Origin: Hyphomicrobiales bacterium
Lineage (GTDB): Bacteria; Pseudomonadota; Alphaproteobacteria; Rhizobiales; Beijerinckiaceae
Direction of reading: 5' to 3'
Length of the DNA stretch: 45,512 bases
Assembly: GCA_019237205.1 (NCBI GenBank)
Contig: JAFAHO010000193.1
Coordinates: 1 to 45,512, forward strand
Shown here: positions 26,090 through 34,379 of the stretch, piece after piece
Position numbering within the stretch: position 1 is the first letter of the stretch
Layout of the letters: each line of letters begins with the position of its first letter
The notes under the pieces: generated by a model
The model's input: only the letters and a program-made list of their open reading frames with translations
What the model was told of the DNA's origin: nothing
Databases searched by the model: none
Translations under genes and position numbers: made by a program

Positions 26090-26956
26090 TCAAGCGCGGC
26101 TCAATTCGATGGAATCGCGGCTCGAACCTGCCACCATCAGCGATTTGATCCGTTCGGCGTCCGCCGGCGTCGCGGGATTGTGAACCAACATGGTGAGATC
26201 CGTTCGACCGTCGACTGAAAAGGCCGAGTATTCGAAGGCGAGCGGGCCCAGAACCGGGTGGCGTATATGCTTGACGGCCTCGCCATGGTGGGCGCGAACG
26301 TCATTTTCGCGCCACATCGCCCCGAATTCGGGGCTGAGCCGGCAGAGGTCCTCGACGAGAGGCTCCACCTCCGTCGCGGCGCCGGCGCGCGCCGAGTCCA
26401 CACGAAACGCGCCAACCACAAAGCGCGCAACGCTCTCCCAGTCATATTGCGCGGCGCGGGCGCGCGGATCGAGGAACATGAAGCGCAAAATATTGCGCTG
26501 TCCAGGCGGCAGCGACCCATAGTCCATCAGCATCACGGTCGCGGCGCGGTTCCAGGCGACGACGTCCCAAATCGCGCTTCTGATGATAGCAGGCGTTGGA
26601 TCGAGCGCGTCGAGCACCCGTTGCAGTCGCGGCGTGACGCCGTCACGCGCCAGGTATCGCGCTTCGGGCGGTCTGCCGAGAGCGAGCAGGAAAAGGTGCT
26701 CGCGCTCGACGTCGGTCAGCATGAGCGCGCGGGCGATCCGGTCGAGCACGCCCGGGGAGGGCGCTCCCCCGCGCCCCTGCTCGAGCCAAGTGTGCCAGGC
26801 CGGGCTGATATTGGCACGCTGCGCCACTTCCTCCCGGCGCAGGCCGGGCGTGCGGCGGGGCCCCGAGGCAAAGCGGAACGCTACCGGATCGAGCTTGGCG
26901 CGGCGGTCTTTTAGATAGGTCCCGAGCCGGTTCTCGCGTGTGGCGCGGTCGTCCAT
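26090..26956 (-). CDS. MmyB-like helix-turn-helix regulator
   Basis: 288 residues. The N-terminal XRE HTH lies at about residues 8-75 (GTYLKDRRAKLDP, TPGLRREEVAQRANISPAWHTWLEQGRG....PGVLDRIARALML). A C-terminal MmyB-like ligand-binding domain follows (PAIIRSAIWDVVAWNRAATVMLMDYGSLPPGQRNILRFMFLDP, then GDLA-type tail). Members of this class typically sit divergent from, and repress, one oxidoreductase or efflux gene. Here the partner is the epimerase-like gene starting at 27048, with a 91-bp shared control region. The 245 bp between this gene and the MttB gene hold no gene I can see. Confidence 0.92.
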   Translation of the reverse strand: MDDRATRENRLGTYLKDRRAKLDPVAFRFASGPRRTPGLRREEVAQRANISPAWHTWLEQGRGGAPSPGVLDRIARALMLTDVEREHLFLLALGRPPEARYLARDGVTPRLQRVLDALDPTPAIIRSAIWDVVAWNRAATVMLMDYGSLPPGQRNILRFMFLDPRARAAQYDWESVARFVVGAFRVDSARAGAATEVEPLVEDLCRLSPEFGAMWRENDVRAHHGEAVKHIRHPVLGPLAFEYSAFSVDGRTDLTMLVHNPATPADAERIKSLMVAGSSRDSIELSRA

Positions 26957-27011
26957 CCTGTTAGCCTCTATACTACTATAACGTCACTACTTTACCAGAA
27001 TAGAGCACCAG

Positions 27012-27040
27012 TGGAGATTTGTCTCCATCAAACCTGGAGG
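27012..27040 (+). promoter_or_regulatory. Control region between the MmyB-like regulator and the epimerase-like gene
   Basis: The inverted repeat TGGAGA-TTTG-TCTCCA (27012-27027) lies just ahead of the ribosome-binding TGGAGG (27035-27040), seven bases before the ATG at 27048. The rest of the 91-bp gap is AT-rich and contains TATA-CTAC-TATA-like symmetry at about 26969-26981. Together these are the obvious operator candidates for the divergent pair. Confidence 0.4.
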
Positions 27041-27047
27041 CTTGCTC

Positions 27048-27941
27048 ATGCGCGTATTTGTCACCGGCGCGACCGGCTTCATTGGTTCGCTCGTCGTCAA
27101 GGATTTGATTGCGGCTGGCCATGAGGTGATCGGCGTCTATCGTTCTGACGAGAAAGCGCCGGCTCTGGCGGCCGCCGGGGCCGAGGCCTATCGCGGATCG
27201 ATCGATGATCCGGAAAGCCTGAAGGAGGGCGCCGCCCGATCGGACGGCGTCATCCATCTGGCGTTCAACCACGACTTCTCGAAGTTCATGGCGAATTGCG
27301 AGACCGACCGACACGTTATCAAGGCGCTCGGCTCGGTGCTTGCCGGGTCCCACCGGCCGTTGATTGTGACCTCGGGCACCGCAATCGCTAAGGTCGCGCC
27401 CGGTCAACCGTCGACGGAAGACGCTCCCGCGGTCACCTCCAAAGACTTCCCCCGCGCCGCCTCGGAAGAGGCGGCCGCCGATGCCGCAGCCGGTGGGATC
27501 AACGTGTCCGTCGTGCGCCTGCCGCAAGTTCATGACCCAGCCAGGCAGGGGCTCATCACCCCTTGGATCGTTACCGCCCGGGAGAAGGGCCTCTTCGCCT
27601 ACATCGGCGATGGGCATAACCGCTGGCCCGCGGCGCATGTTTCCGATGTCGCTCGCCTCTACAGGCTGGCGCTCGAGAAGGCGGAGTCAGGCGCGAAATA
27701 TAATGCGGTCGCCGAGGAAGGCGTCGCGGCACGCGATATCGCGGAAACCATCAGCCGACGCCTGAAGCTGCCGGTCAAATCCATTACGCCGGAAGAAGCG
27801 GAACCTTATTTCGGCTGGCTTGCGCACTTGGCGGCGCGCGATATGCCCGCCTCGAGCGCGCAAACGCGGAAAAAGCTCGACTGGCAGCCGACCGGCCCCG
27901 GATTGCTCGCCGATCTCGAACAGTTGCAAGTTTCGTCTTGA
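27048..27941 (+). CDS. NAD(P)-dependent epimerase/dehydratase-like (extended SDR) protein
   Basis: 297 residues. The dinucleotide loop MRVFVTGATGFIGSLVVKDL is at the very N-terminus, followed by GHEVIGVYRSDEKA and GAEAYRGSIDDPESL. VIHLAFNHDFSKF and VTSGTAIA occupy the active-site Ser region, and WPAAHVSDVARLYRLALE lies at about 200. The canonical Tyr-x3-Lys is not evident, which is common in the atypical SDR group annotated as dihydroflavonol-reductase-like. ATG 27048 has TGGAGG seven bases ahead. It is probably controlled by the divergent MmyB-like protein. Substrate unknown. Confidence 0.88.
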   Translation: MRVFVTGATGFIGSLVVKDLIAAGHEVIGVYRSDEKAPALAAAGAEAYRGSIDDPESLKEGAARSDGVIHLAFNHDFSKFMANCETDRHVIKALGSVLAGSHRPLIVTSGTAIAKVAPGQPSTEDAPAVTSKDFPRAASEEAAADAAAGGINVSVVRLPQVHDPARQGLITPWIVTAREKGLFAYIGDGHNRWPAAHVSDVARLYRLALEKAESGAKYNAVAEEGVAARDIAETISRRLKLPVKSITPEEAEPYFGWLAHLAARDMPASSAQTRKKLDWQPTGPGLLADLEQLQVSS

Positions 27942-28010
27942 AAGCAGGGTCGGTGTCGGCCGTTGTCGGGCCGTAACCGGCCGGCGCCTGCGGACTATGG
28001 CAAGGCGGCG

Positions 28011-29672
28011 CTACCGCTGCCCTGTCTCCCAGTCCGGCGCGACATAGTAGGGCGCGTTGGAGGCGGGCAAAGGAGCGCGGCTCAGGATCATGTCGGCCAC
28101 CTTCTCCCCGATCATGATGGTCGGCGCGTTGAGATTGCCGTTGGTGATCGAGGGCATGATCGAGGAATCGACCACCCTAAGCGCATCGACGCCGATCACC
28201 CGCGCCTCAGGGTCGACGACGGCCAGCGGGTCGCTCGCCGAACCCATCTTGCACGTGCAGGAGGGATGGTAGGCGCTTTCCGCATGATCGCGCACAAAGG
28301 CGTCGATCGCCTCGTCGTCGACGCAATTCTCGCCCGGCTGGATTTCGCGGCCGCGGTAGGGACCGAACGCCCTTTGCGCAAAGATCTCGCGGGTGAGCCG
28401 GACGCAGGCGCGCATTTCAAGCCAGTCGTCGGGATGGCTCATGTAGTTGAACTGGATTCGCGGCGGCTCCATCGGGTCGGGCGATTTCAGCCGCACCCAG
28501 CCGCGGCTCTTCGAGCGCATCGGCCCGACATGCGCCTGAAACCCGTGCTCCTTCGCCAGCGCGGACCCGTCGTAGGCGACCGCCATCGGCAGAAAATGGA
28601 ACTGGATATCAGGATAGCGGACCCCGGCGCGCGACCGGATGAAGCCGCCGGCCTCGAAATGGTTCGATGCGCCAAGTCCCCGCCCGCGCAGGAGCCATTG
28701 AAGTCCGACGAGCCCGCGCGCGAAGAGCCCCGTGTGGCCGTAGAGCGTGATCGGCTTTTTCGAGGCGACCTGGAAATAGAACTCGAGATGGTCCTGAAGG
28801 TTCTCGCCGACCCCAAGCCGGTCGGCGATTACGTCGATCCCGAACGATTTGAGCTCCGCCGCCGGGCCGACGCCCGAAAGCTTCAGGAGCTGCGGCGAAT
28901 TGATCGCACCGCCGCTCAAGATCACCTCGCGCCGGGCCGCCGCGAAATGATCGCGTCCGCCGCGGCGGTAGTGGACCCCCGCGGCGCGGCGGCCGCCGAA
29001 GGCGATTCGGGTCGCGAGCGCCTGCGTGACGACGGCGAGATTCGGACGCTTCATCGCAGGCCTCAGATAGGCGTTCGCCGTCGACCAGCGCACGCCATTC
29101 TTGACCGTCATGTCGAAGCGGCCGAACCCCTCCTGCTGTTCGCCGTTGAGGTCGGCGCTCAGCGGATAACCGGCCTGCCGTCCGGCCTCGATGAAGGCGT
29201 CATAAAGCGGGTTCGCTTTCGGGCCGCGCGACGTCGCGACGGGGCCGTCGCGCCCACGATAGGCGTCGGCGGGCCCGCGGAAGCTCTCCGCGCGCCGGAA
29301 ATAGGGCAGCACGTTCGCGTACCCCCAGCCCTTCGCCCCCTCTTCCTGCCAGCGCTCGAAATCGAGCGGATGGCCGCGCACATAGACGAGGCCGTTGATC
29401 GACGACGAGCCGCCCAGAACCTTTCCGCGCGGGCAATTGAGGCGGCGGCCCCCGAGATACGGCTCGGGTTCAGTGCGATAGCCCCAGTTGTAGGCTTTCG
29501 AGTGCATCGGGATCGACAGCGCCGCGGGCATCTGGATGACCAGCGCCCGGTCGGACCCGCCATATTCCAGAACGAGGACGGTGCTGCGGCCGTCCTCGCT
29601 GAGTCGGTCCGCCAAGACGCAGCCCGCGGAGCCCGCGCCAACGATGACGTAATCGTATGCCGCTGCGCTCAC
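28011..29672 (-). CDS. betA: GMC oxidoreductase, choline dehydrogenase (BetA)-like
   Basis: About 553 residues. The FAD loop is DYVIVGAGSAGCVLADRL, GMC signature 1 is KVLGGSSSINGLVYVRG (about residues 83-99), and signature 2 is GGAINSPQLLKLSGVGP (about 255-271). The catalytic His is in YHPSCTCKMG (about 466), and the partner Asn is in NLNAPTIMIGEK. Many long stretches match E. coli BetA as I recall it (FEAGGFIRSR, KEHGFQAHVGPMRS, FNYMSH). BetA oxidises choline to betaine aldehyde at the membrane. No betB lies nearby; other alcohol substrates are possible. GTG 29672 with GGGAG ahead is chosen; GTG 29684 would add four residues. Confidence 0.85.
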   Translation of the reverse strand: MSAAAYDYVIVGAGSAGCVLADRLSEDGRSTVLVLEYGGSDRALVIQMPAALSIPMHSKAYNWGYRTEPEPYLGGRRLNCPRGKVLGGSSSINGLVYVRGHPLDFERWQEEGAKGWGYANVLPYFRRAESFRGPADAYRGRDGPVATSRGPKANPLYDAFIEAGRQAGYPLSADLNGEQQEGFGRFDMTVKNGVRWSTANAYLRPAMKRPNLAVVTQALATRIAFGGRRAAGVHYRRGGRDHFAAARREVILSGGAINSPQLLKLSGVGPAAELKSFGIDVIADRLGVGENLQDHLEFYFQVASKKPITLYGHTGLFARGLVGLQWLLRGRGLGASNHFEAGGFIRSRAGVRYPDIQFHFLPMAVAYDGSALAKEHGFQAHVGPMRSKSRGWVRLKSPDPMEPPRIQFNYMSHPDDWLEMRACVRLTREIFAQRAFGPYRGREIQPGENCVDDEAIDAFVRDHAESAYHPSCTCKMGSASDPLAVVDPEARVIGVDALRVVDSSIMPSITNGNLNAPTIMIGEKVADMILSRAPLPASNAPYYVAPDWETGQR

Positions 29673-29775
29673 GGCCGCTCCCACGCCTCCGACCTCTTGA
29701 CCCGGCGCGGGTTTGCGCTACCGACGGCAAGGCGGCAAGCGCGATGTTGCGTGAGCCCGATCCAAAAAACTGCCG

Positions 29776-30330
29776 CTAGATCGGCTCTTGCCCGCGCGAG
29801 ATCGCGGCGACGCCAGTGCGGGAGACCTCGACGAGGCCGATGGGGCGCATCAGCGAAACGAAATCGTCGATCTTCTGCGGCGCGCCGGTGAGCTCGAAAA
29901 TGAAGCTCTCGACGGTTGCGTCGATGACCTTCGCCCGGAAGGCCTCCGCGAGGTTCATCGCTTCGACGCGGTTCTCCCCCTTGCCGCGCACCTTGATCAT
30001 CGCGAGCTCCCGCTCGATCGCGCGCACGGTGAGCGTCAGGTCTTTCACCGCATGGATCGGAACGAGACGCTCGAGCTGGTGGCGGATCTGCTCGATAATC
30101 TCCGGCGTGCCGGAGGTGACGATGGTGATGCGCGACAGCTGCGCTTCGTGGGCGACTTCCGCCACGGTCAGGCTTTCGATGTTATAGCCCCGGCCCGAGA
30201 ACAAGCCGACCACCCGGGCGAGCACCCCCGGCTCGTTGTCGACGAGCACAGAGAGCGTGTGCCGCTCGATGCTCGATCGGATGGTCGCCGAGGAATAGGG
30301 CGACGGCGGGGCAGTCAGGGTCTTCATCAT
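29776..30330 (-). CDS. ilvH: Acetolactate synthase small (regulatory) subunit
   Basis: 184 residues. The N-terminal ACT domain (RHTLSVLVDNEPGVLARVVGLFSGRGYNIESLTV) binds the valine feedback inhibitor. The second half (VRAIERELAMIKVRGK...., ATVESFIFELTGAPQKIDDFVSLMRPIGLVEVSRTG) is the typical C-terminal domain. It activates the catalytic subunit encoded two genes upstream. Two adjacent ATGs (30330, 30327) follow a GAGGA. A longer reading to 30372 lacks conserved sequence. Confidence 0.95.
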   Translation of the reverse strand: MMKTLTAPPSPYSSATIRSSIERHTLSVLVDNEPGVLARVVGLFSGRGYNIESLTVAEVAHEAQLSRITIVTSGTPEIIEQIRHQLERLVPIHAVKDLTLTVRAIERELAMIKVRGKGENRVEAMNLAEAFRAKVIDATVESFIFELTGAPQKIDDFVSLMRPIGLVEVSRTGVAAISRGQEPI

Positions 30331-30382
30331 GACGAGTCCTCGTCGACGAGCGGCCGGTTGTGCGGCGCTCAAGGGTTCATGG

Positions 30383-31357
30383 TCAGGCCGCCGCGGCGTT
30401 CACGCTCGGCGCGACCCATCGTTGAAAGAGATCGAAGTCGATGTTGCCGCCCGAGAGCACAAGACCGACCTTCTGCCCCTGAAGACGCGACCGCTCCTTC
30501 ATCGCCGCCGCGAGCGCGGCCGCGCCCGCGCCCTCCGCAAGATTGTGAGTGTCGGTCCAGTAAACGCGAATCGCCGCCGCGATTTCCTCATCGTCGACGA
30601 GAACGATGCGGGCCGCGCCTTTGGCGATGACGGCGAGCGCGTCCTCGTCGGGCGCCCGCGTCGCCATTCCGTCTGCGAACGTGTCGGCGCTGTTGGTCCG
30701 CACGACATGGCCGGCGGCGAACGACAGCGCATAAGCCGGCGCGTGCGCCGACTGCACGCCGACGATCTCGGTCCTCAAGGCCAACGCGTCGCGCGCCGCG
30801 ATGCAGCCGCAGATGCCGGAACCCTGGCCGATCGGGACGTAAAGCGCGTCGAGATCGCGGTGGTCCCTCATCAGTTCCAGCGCGTAGGTCGCGACGCCTA
30901 GCGCGAGATCGCGGTGGAAGGCCGGCACGGCGTGGAGTCCGCGCGTCTCGGCGAGTCGCATCGCCTCTTCGCGCGCGGCCTGGAAGTCCTGGCCATGTTC
31001 GATAAGTTCCGCGCCGAGCGCGCGCATAGCCGCGTTCTTCTCCCGCGAATTTCCGTGCGGCACGACAATCGTCACGGCAAGGCCGGAGCGCCGTCCTGCG
31101 AAGGCTAGACTCTGTCCGTGATTGCCGCGCGTCGCCGAGATCAAGCCTTTGGCCTCCGGGTCGCGGCGCATGAGCGCGTCGACATAGGTCAGGCCGCCGC
31201 GAACCTTGAACGCGCCGGTCGGCTGGCAGTTCTCGTGCTTGACGACGATTTCAGCGCCGACACGCTCGCCAAGAAGCGGCCAGGAAAAGGCTGGCGTCGG
31301 GCGCAGCACGCCAAGCACGACCTCATGCGCCCGCTGCAGCTCCTCGAGACTGAACAT
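30383..31357 (-). CDS. PLP-dependent threonine/serine dehydratase inside the ilv operon
   Basis: 324 residues of the fold-II PLP family. The Schiff-base Lys is in PTGAFKVRGG (about residue 50), ISATRGNHGQSLAFAGRRSGL follows, the phosphate-binding loop is PIGQGSGICGCIA, and LSGGNIDFDLF lies near the C-terminus. There is no ACT domain, so this resembles catabolic or biosynthetic-free threonine dehydratases (TdcB-like) rather than full-length IlvA. EutB-type hydroxyectoine enzymes look similar. It lies between the large and small acetolactate synthase genes, with 22 and 52 nt gaps. Producing 2-oxobutyrate from threonine exactly there would feed isoleucine synthesis. ATG 31357 is chosen on homology. 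Confidence 0.88.
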   Translation of the reverse strand: MFSLEELQRAHEVVLGVLRPTPAFSWPLLGERVGAEIVVKHENCQPTGAFKVRGGLTYVDALMRRDPEAKGLISATRGNHGQSLAFAGRRSGLAVTIVVPHGNSREKNAAMRALGAELIEHGQDFQAAREEAMRLAETRGLHAVPAFHRDLALGVATYALELMRDHRDLDALYVPIGQGSGICGCIAARDALALRTEIVGVQSAHAPAYALSFAAGHVVRTNSADTFADGMATRAPDEDALAVIAKGAARIVLVDDEEIAAAIRVYWTDTHNLAEGAGAAALAAAMKERSRLQGQKVGLVLSGGNIDFDLFQRWVAPSVNAAAA

Positions 31358-31379
31358 GGTCCTTATCCCGCCCTTGCCG

Positions 31380-33152
31380 CTACACCAGCATCTTGCCCTT
31401 TTCGTCGATGACATTCTCGAGTTCGATGCCGGCGTCGTCTTCGAGCTCGGCCATGATCATTTCGTTGTGCGCCTTGCCCGACGGGATCATCGGGAAGCAG
31501 TTTTCCTTCTGGTCGACGAGACAGTCGAAAATGACGGCCTTCGGCGTGTCGATCATCTCCTTGATCGCCCCGTCGAGCCGCGTCGGATCGGAGCAGCGGA
31601 TGCCGTGCGCGCCGTAAGCCTCGGCAAGCTTGACGAAATCGGGAAGCGAATCGGTGTAGCTCTCCGAATAGCGTCCGCCGTGCAGCAGCTCCTGCCATTG
31701 CCTGACCATGCCCATATATTGGTTGTTGAGGATGAAGATCTTCACCGGCAGCCGATACTGCGCGGCAGTCGACATCTCCTGCATGTTCATCAGGATCGAG
31801 GCTTCTCCCGCGATGTCGATGACGAGCGACTTCGGATGGGCAAGCTGCACGCCGACCGCCGCGGGCAGACCGTAGCCCATTGTGCCGAGGCCGCCCGAGG
31901 TCATCCAGCGGTTCGGCTCCTCGAAGGCGAAATGCTGCGCGGCCCACATCTGGTGCTGGCCGACCTCGGTGGTGATGTAGACGTCGTGTCCCCTGGTCAA
32001 TTCGTAGAGCCGCTTCACCGCGTGCTGCGGCTTGATGATCTTGTCAGAATTGCGGAAGCCGAAAGACTTGCGGGCACGCCAGCCGTCGATCGCGCCCCAC
32101 CATTTTGCGAGCGCGGCCTGATCGGCGCGGTGCGAACCCGTCCGCCATAGCCGCACCATGTCCTCGAGAACATGGGCGCAATCGCCGACGATGCCGAGGT
32201 CGACCTTGACGTTCTTGTTGATCGAAGACGGGTCGATATCGATGTGGATTTTCTTCGACCTCGGGGAAAATGCGTCGAGGCGGCCGGTGATGCGGTCGTC
32301 AAAGCGTGCGCCGACGCAGATCATCAGATCGCAATCATGCATTGCGTTGTTTGCCTCGAACGATCCGTGCATTCCCAGCATGCCGAGCCATTGCGTGTCG
32401 GAGGCGGGGTAGGCGCCGAGACCCATCAACGTGGACGTGATCGGGAAGCCGCTTGCGCGCACGAGTTCGCGCAACAGGGCCGAGGCGTTTGGGCCAGAAT
32501 TGATGACGCCGCCGCCAGTATAGAAGATCGGCTTCTTCGCCGCCGCCATCATCTCGATCGCATGGCGGACCCGTTCGAGGTCCCCTTTGAGCTGCGGATG
32601 ATAGGTCTTGTGCTGGATGTTCTTCTGAACCGCATAGGCGCCGCTGGCGAACTGCACGTCCTTCGGGATGTCGACGACGACCGGGCCAGGACGACCGGCC
32701 GAGGCGATGTAGAAGGCCTCGTGCAGGATGCGCGGCAGGTCTTCGATTCGGCGCACCAGATAGTTGTGCTTGGTGCAATTGCGGGTGATCCCCGTCGTGT
32801 CACATTCCTGGAATGCGTCCGAACCAATGAGATGCGTCGGCACCTGGCCAGTGATGCACACCAGCGGGATCGAATCCATCATCGCGTCGGTGAGGCCAGT
32901 GATCGCATTGGTCGCGCCCGGGCCCGAGGTGACGAGAAGGACGCCGACCTTGCCGGACGAGCGGGCGTAGCCCTCAGCGGCATGCGCTGCCCCCTGCTCG
33001 TGGCGGACGAGGATATGGCGCACATTGTCCTGGTGGAAAATCGCGTCATAGATCGGTAGCACGGCGCCGCCCGGATAGCCGAAAACGAACTCGACGCCCT
33101 GATCCTTCAACGCCTCGACGACCATTTCCGCGCCGGTCATGTGTCTGGCCAT
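31380..33152 (-). CDS. ilvI: Acetolactate synthase large (catalytic) subunit
   Basis: 590 residues of the ThDP-dependent family making acetolactate and acetohydroxybutyrate for valine, leucine and isoleucine. The catalytic Glu is in LVRHEQGAAHAAEGYARSSGKVGV (about residue 50), and GPGATNAITGLTDAMMDSIPLV follows. FAD-site residues come next, and GEASILMNMQEMSTAAQY....ILNNQYMGMVRQWQ is the ThDP motif (normally GDGSF; here GEAS). ATG 33152 (MARHMTGAEMVVEAL) is the homology start; the frame is open further upstream only through the leader. An attenuator precedes it. Named ilvI by pairing with ilvH; ilvB would be equivalent. Confidence 0.97.
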   Translation of the reverse strand: MARHMTGAEMVVEALKDQGVEFVFGYPGGAVLPIYDAIFHQDNVRHILVRHEQGAAHAAEGYARSSGKVGVLLVTSGPGATNAITGLTDAMMDSIPLVCITGQVPTHLIGSDAFQECDTTGITRNCTKHNYLVRRIEDLPRILHEAFYIASAGRPGPVVVDIPKDVQFASGAYAVQKNIQHKTYHPQLKGDLERVRHAIEMMAAAKKPIFYTGGGVINSGPNASALLRELVRASGFPITSTLMGLGAYPASDTQWLGMLGMHGSFEANNAMHDCDLMICVGARFDDRITGRLDAFSPRSKKIHIDIDPSSINKNVKVDLGIVGDCAHVLEDMVRLWRTGSHRADQAALAKWWGAIDGWRARKSFGFRNSDKIIKPQHAVKRLYELTRGHDVYITTEVGQHQMWAAQHFAFEEPNRWMTSGGLGTMGYGLPAAVGVQLAHPKSLVIDIAGEASILMNMQEMSTAAQYRLPVKIFILNNQYMGMVRQWQELLHGGRYSESYTDSLPDFVKLAEAYGAHGIRCSDPTRLDGAIKEMIDTPKAVIFDCLVDQKENCFPMIPSGKAHNEMIMAELEDDAGIELENVIDEKGKMLV

Positions 33153-33214
33153 AATCGCTGCTCTCCGCTCCCGTCTGTCACTTGTCTCGTCGATCACTTG
33201 GAAATCAAGGCAAC

Positions 33215-33238
33215 AAAAAAGGCCCGCGAGGGGGCCTT
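33215..33238 (-). terminator. Intrinsic terminator in the ilv leader (attenuator)
   Basis: On the minus strand AAGGCCC (33238-33232), a six-base loop, and GGGCCTT are followed by TTTT, giving a 7-bp GC-rich hairpin with a run of six T. It lies 30 nt after the leader peptide stop and 62 nt before ilvI. A strong intrinsic terminator directly ahead of a biosynthetic operon and behind a short ORF is the layout of transcription attenuation. Confidence 0.85.
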
Positions 33239-33260
33239 GCGCACGCGCTGTCGAACGGGT

Positions 33261-33277
33261 GCAGGGTCTATGCCTGC
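33261..33277 (-). promoter_or_regulatory. Pause-type hairpin over the leader stop codon
   Basis: GCAGG-(7 nt)-CCTGC forms a 5-bp hairpin, with CGG/CCCG able to extend it, whose loop contains the TAG of the leader peptide (33268-33270). It is the expected position of the 1:2 hairpin in an attenuator. The alternative antiterminator pairing was not resolved by eye. Confidence 0.5.
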
Positions 33278-33315
33278 CCGCTCTCCAGCGCCAACGATAC
33301 AATAAGCTTCGCCAC
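33268..33315 (-). CDS. ilvL: Putative ilv leader peptide (15 residues)
   Basis: A GTG start at 33315, with GAGG five bases ahead, opens a 15-codon frame reading MAKLIVSLALESGQA. Six of its residues are the regulatory branched-chain type (Leu, Ile, Val, Leu, Leu within eight codons: L-I-V-S-L-A-L). It ends inside a pause-type hairpin, and an intrinsic terminator follows 30 nt later, before ilvI. Slow decoding of Leu/Ile/Val codons when charged tRNA is scarce would favour antitermination. Too short to prove from one sequence; a promoter upstream of about 33330 is required and I could not pick one with confidence. Confidence 0.6.
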   Translation of the reverse strand: MAKLIVSLALESGQA

Positions 33316-33491
33316 TGTCGCCTCGCGTCAATTTTCCCGGCTACCGTAGTCAAGCGAGGCGACCGCGTCAAGGGCTGGGCGAGGTCGTGTTGCCGCAGGC
33401 TCGAAGGGACATTGCGAGCGCTCGAGATTTGCAGACAAAGGCGCCGAATGCTCACGATCAAGCGAAACCGCCACGAGGGAGCCTGGCGCCC

Positions 33492-34379
33492 ATGAAGACG
33501 ATCGATGCCGGAGTTCTGAGCGTAGCCTACGACGAATACGGCCCCGTCGGCGGCTGGCCGTGCATCCTCGGCCACGGCTTTCCCTACGACCCTCACGCCT
33601 ATGCCGAAGCGGCGCCGCTGCTTGCCGAAGCAGGGGCCCGGGTCGTCGTCCCCTGCCTGCGCGGCTTCGGGCAGACTCGCTTCCTGTCCCAGCTGACGCC
33701 GCGCTCAGGCGAGCAGGCCGCGCTCGGCGCCGATCTCGTGTCGTTGATGGATGCGCTCAGTATCGAGCGCGCGGTCCTCGGCGGCTACGACTGGGGCGGA
33801 CGCGCGGCCTGCGTCGTCGCCGCGCTCCAGCCTCGGCGCGTCGTTGCCCTCGTCTCCGGCAATTCCTACAACATCCAGGACATCGCCCATGCGATGGAGC
33901 CGGCGGCGCCCGCGGAGGAGGCGGCGTTCTGGTACCAATACTACTTTCACAGCGAACGCGGCCGCCGCGGACTGACGAAGGACCGGCGCGGCATTGCCCG
34001 CCTCCTGTGGCGGCAATGGTCGCCGACCTGGGCCTTTGGCGACGCGATGTTCGAGCGCACTGCGAGCGCGTTCGACAACCCCGATTTCGTCGAAGTGGTC
34101 ATTCACTCCTATCGGCATCGCTACGGGCTTGTCGCCGGCGATCCCGCTTACGCGGAGATCGAGAGGGCGCTCGCCGCGCGGCCGCCGATCGCTGTCCCCG
34201 CCATCACGATCGACGGCGACGCCGACGGCGTCAATCCGGGCACGGCGCATCACGCGGCTAAGTTCGTCGGCGCGCACGAGCATCGCATATTCAGGGGCGC
34301 AGGCCACAACCTGCCGCAGGAGCGACCGGAGGAATGGGCGCGCGCGGCAGTCGACGCCCGGTCGATGCAGAGCGGCTAG
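33492..34379 (+). CDS. Alpha/beta hydrolase with Asp nucleophile (epoxide hydrolase/dehalogenase-like)
   Basis: 295 residues. The oxyanion segment is [11 protein letters not shown] (about residue 27). The nucleophile elbow [12 protein letters not shown] (about residue 99) has Asp where esterases have Ser, as in soluble epoxide hydrolases and haloalkane dehalogenases. An Asp/Glu acid in [11 protein letters not shown] and the catalytic His in [15 protein letters not shown] complete the triad. ATG 33492 is the homology start ([18 protein letters not shown]). Its TAG and the TAG of xylG on the other strand share the same CTAG. Substrate unknown. Confidence 0.88.
   Translation: MKTIDAGVLSVAYDEYGPVGGWPCILGHGFPYDPHAYAEAAPLLAEAGARVVVPCLRGFGQTRFLSQLTPRSGEQAALGADLVSLMDALSIERAVLGGYDWGGRAACVVAALQPRRVVALVSGNSYNIQDIAHAMEPAAPAEEAAFWYQYYFHSERGRRGLTKDRRGIARLLWRQWSPTWAFGDAMFERTASAFDNPDFVEVVIHSYRHRYGLVAGDPAYAEIERALAARPPIAVPAITIDGDADGVNPGTAHHAAKFVGAHEHRIFRGAGHNLPQERPEEWARAAVDARSMQSG

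Noticed and set aside
31380-33596. 738-residue form of the acetolactate synthase large subunit
   Set aside because: The frame stays open upstream of 33152 only by chance through the attenuator; homology begins at MARHMTG.
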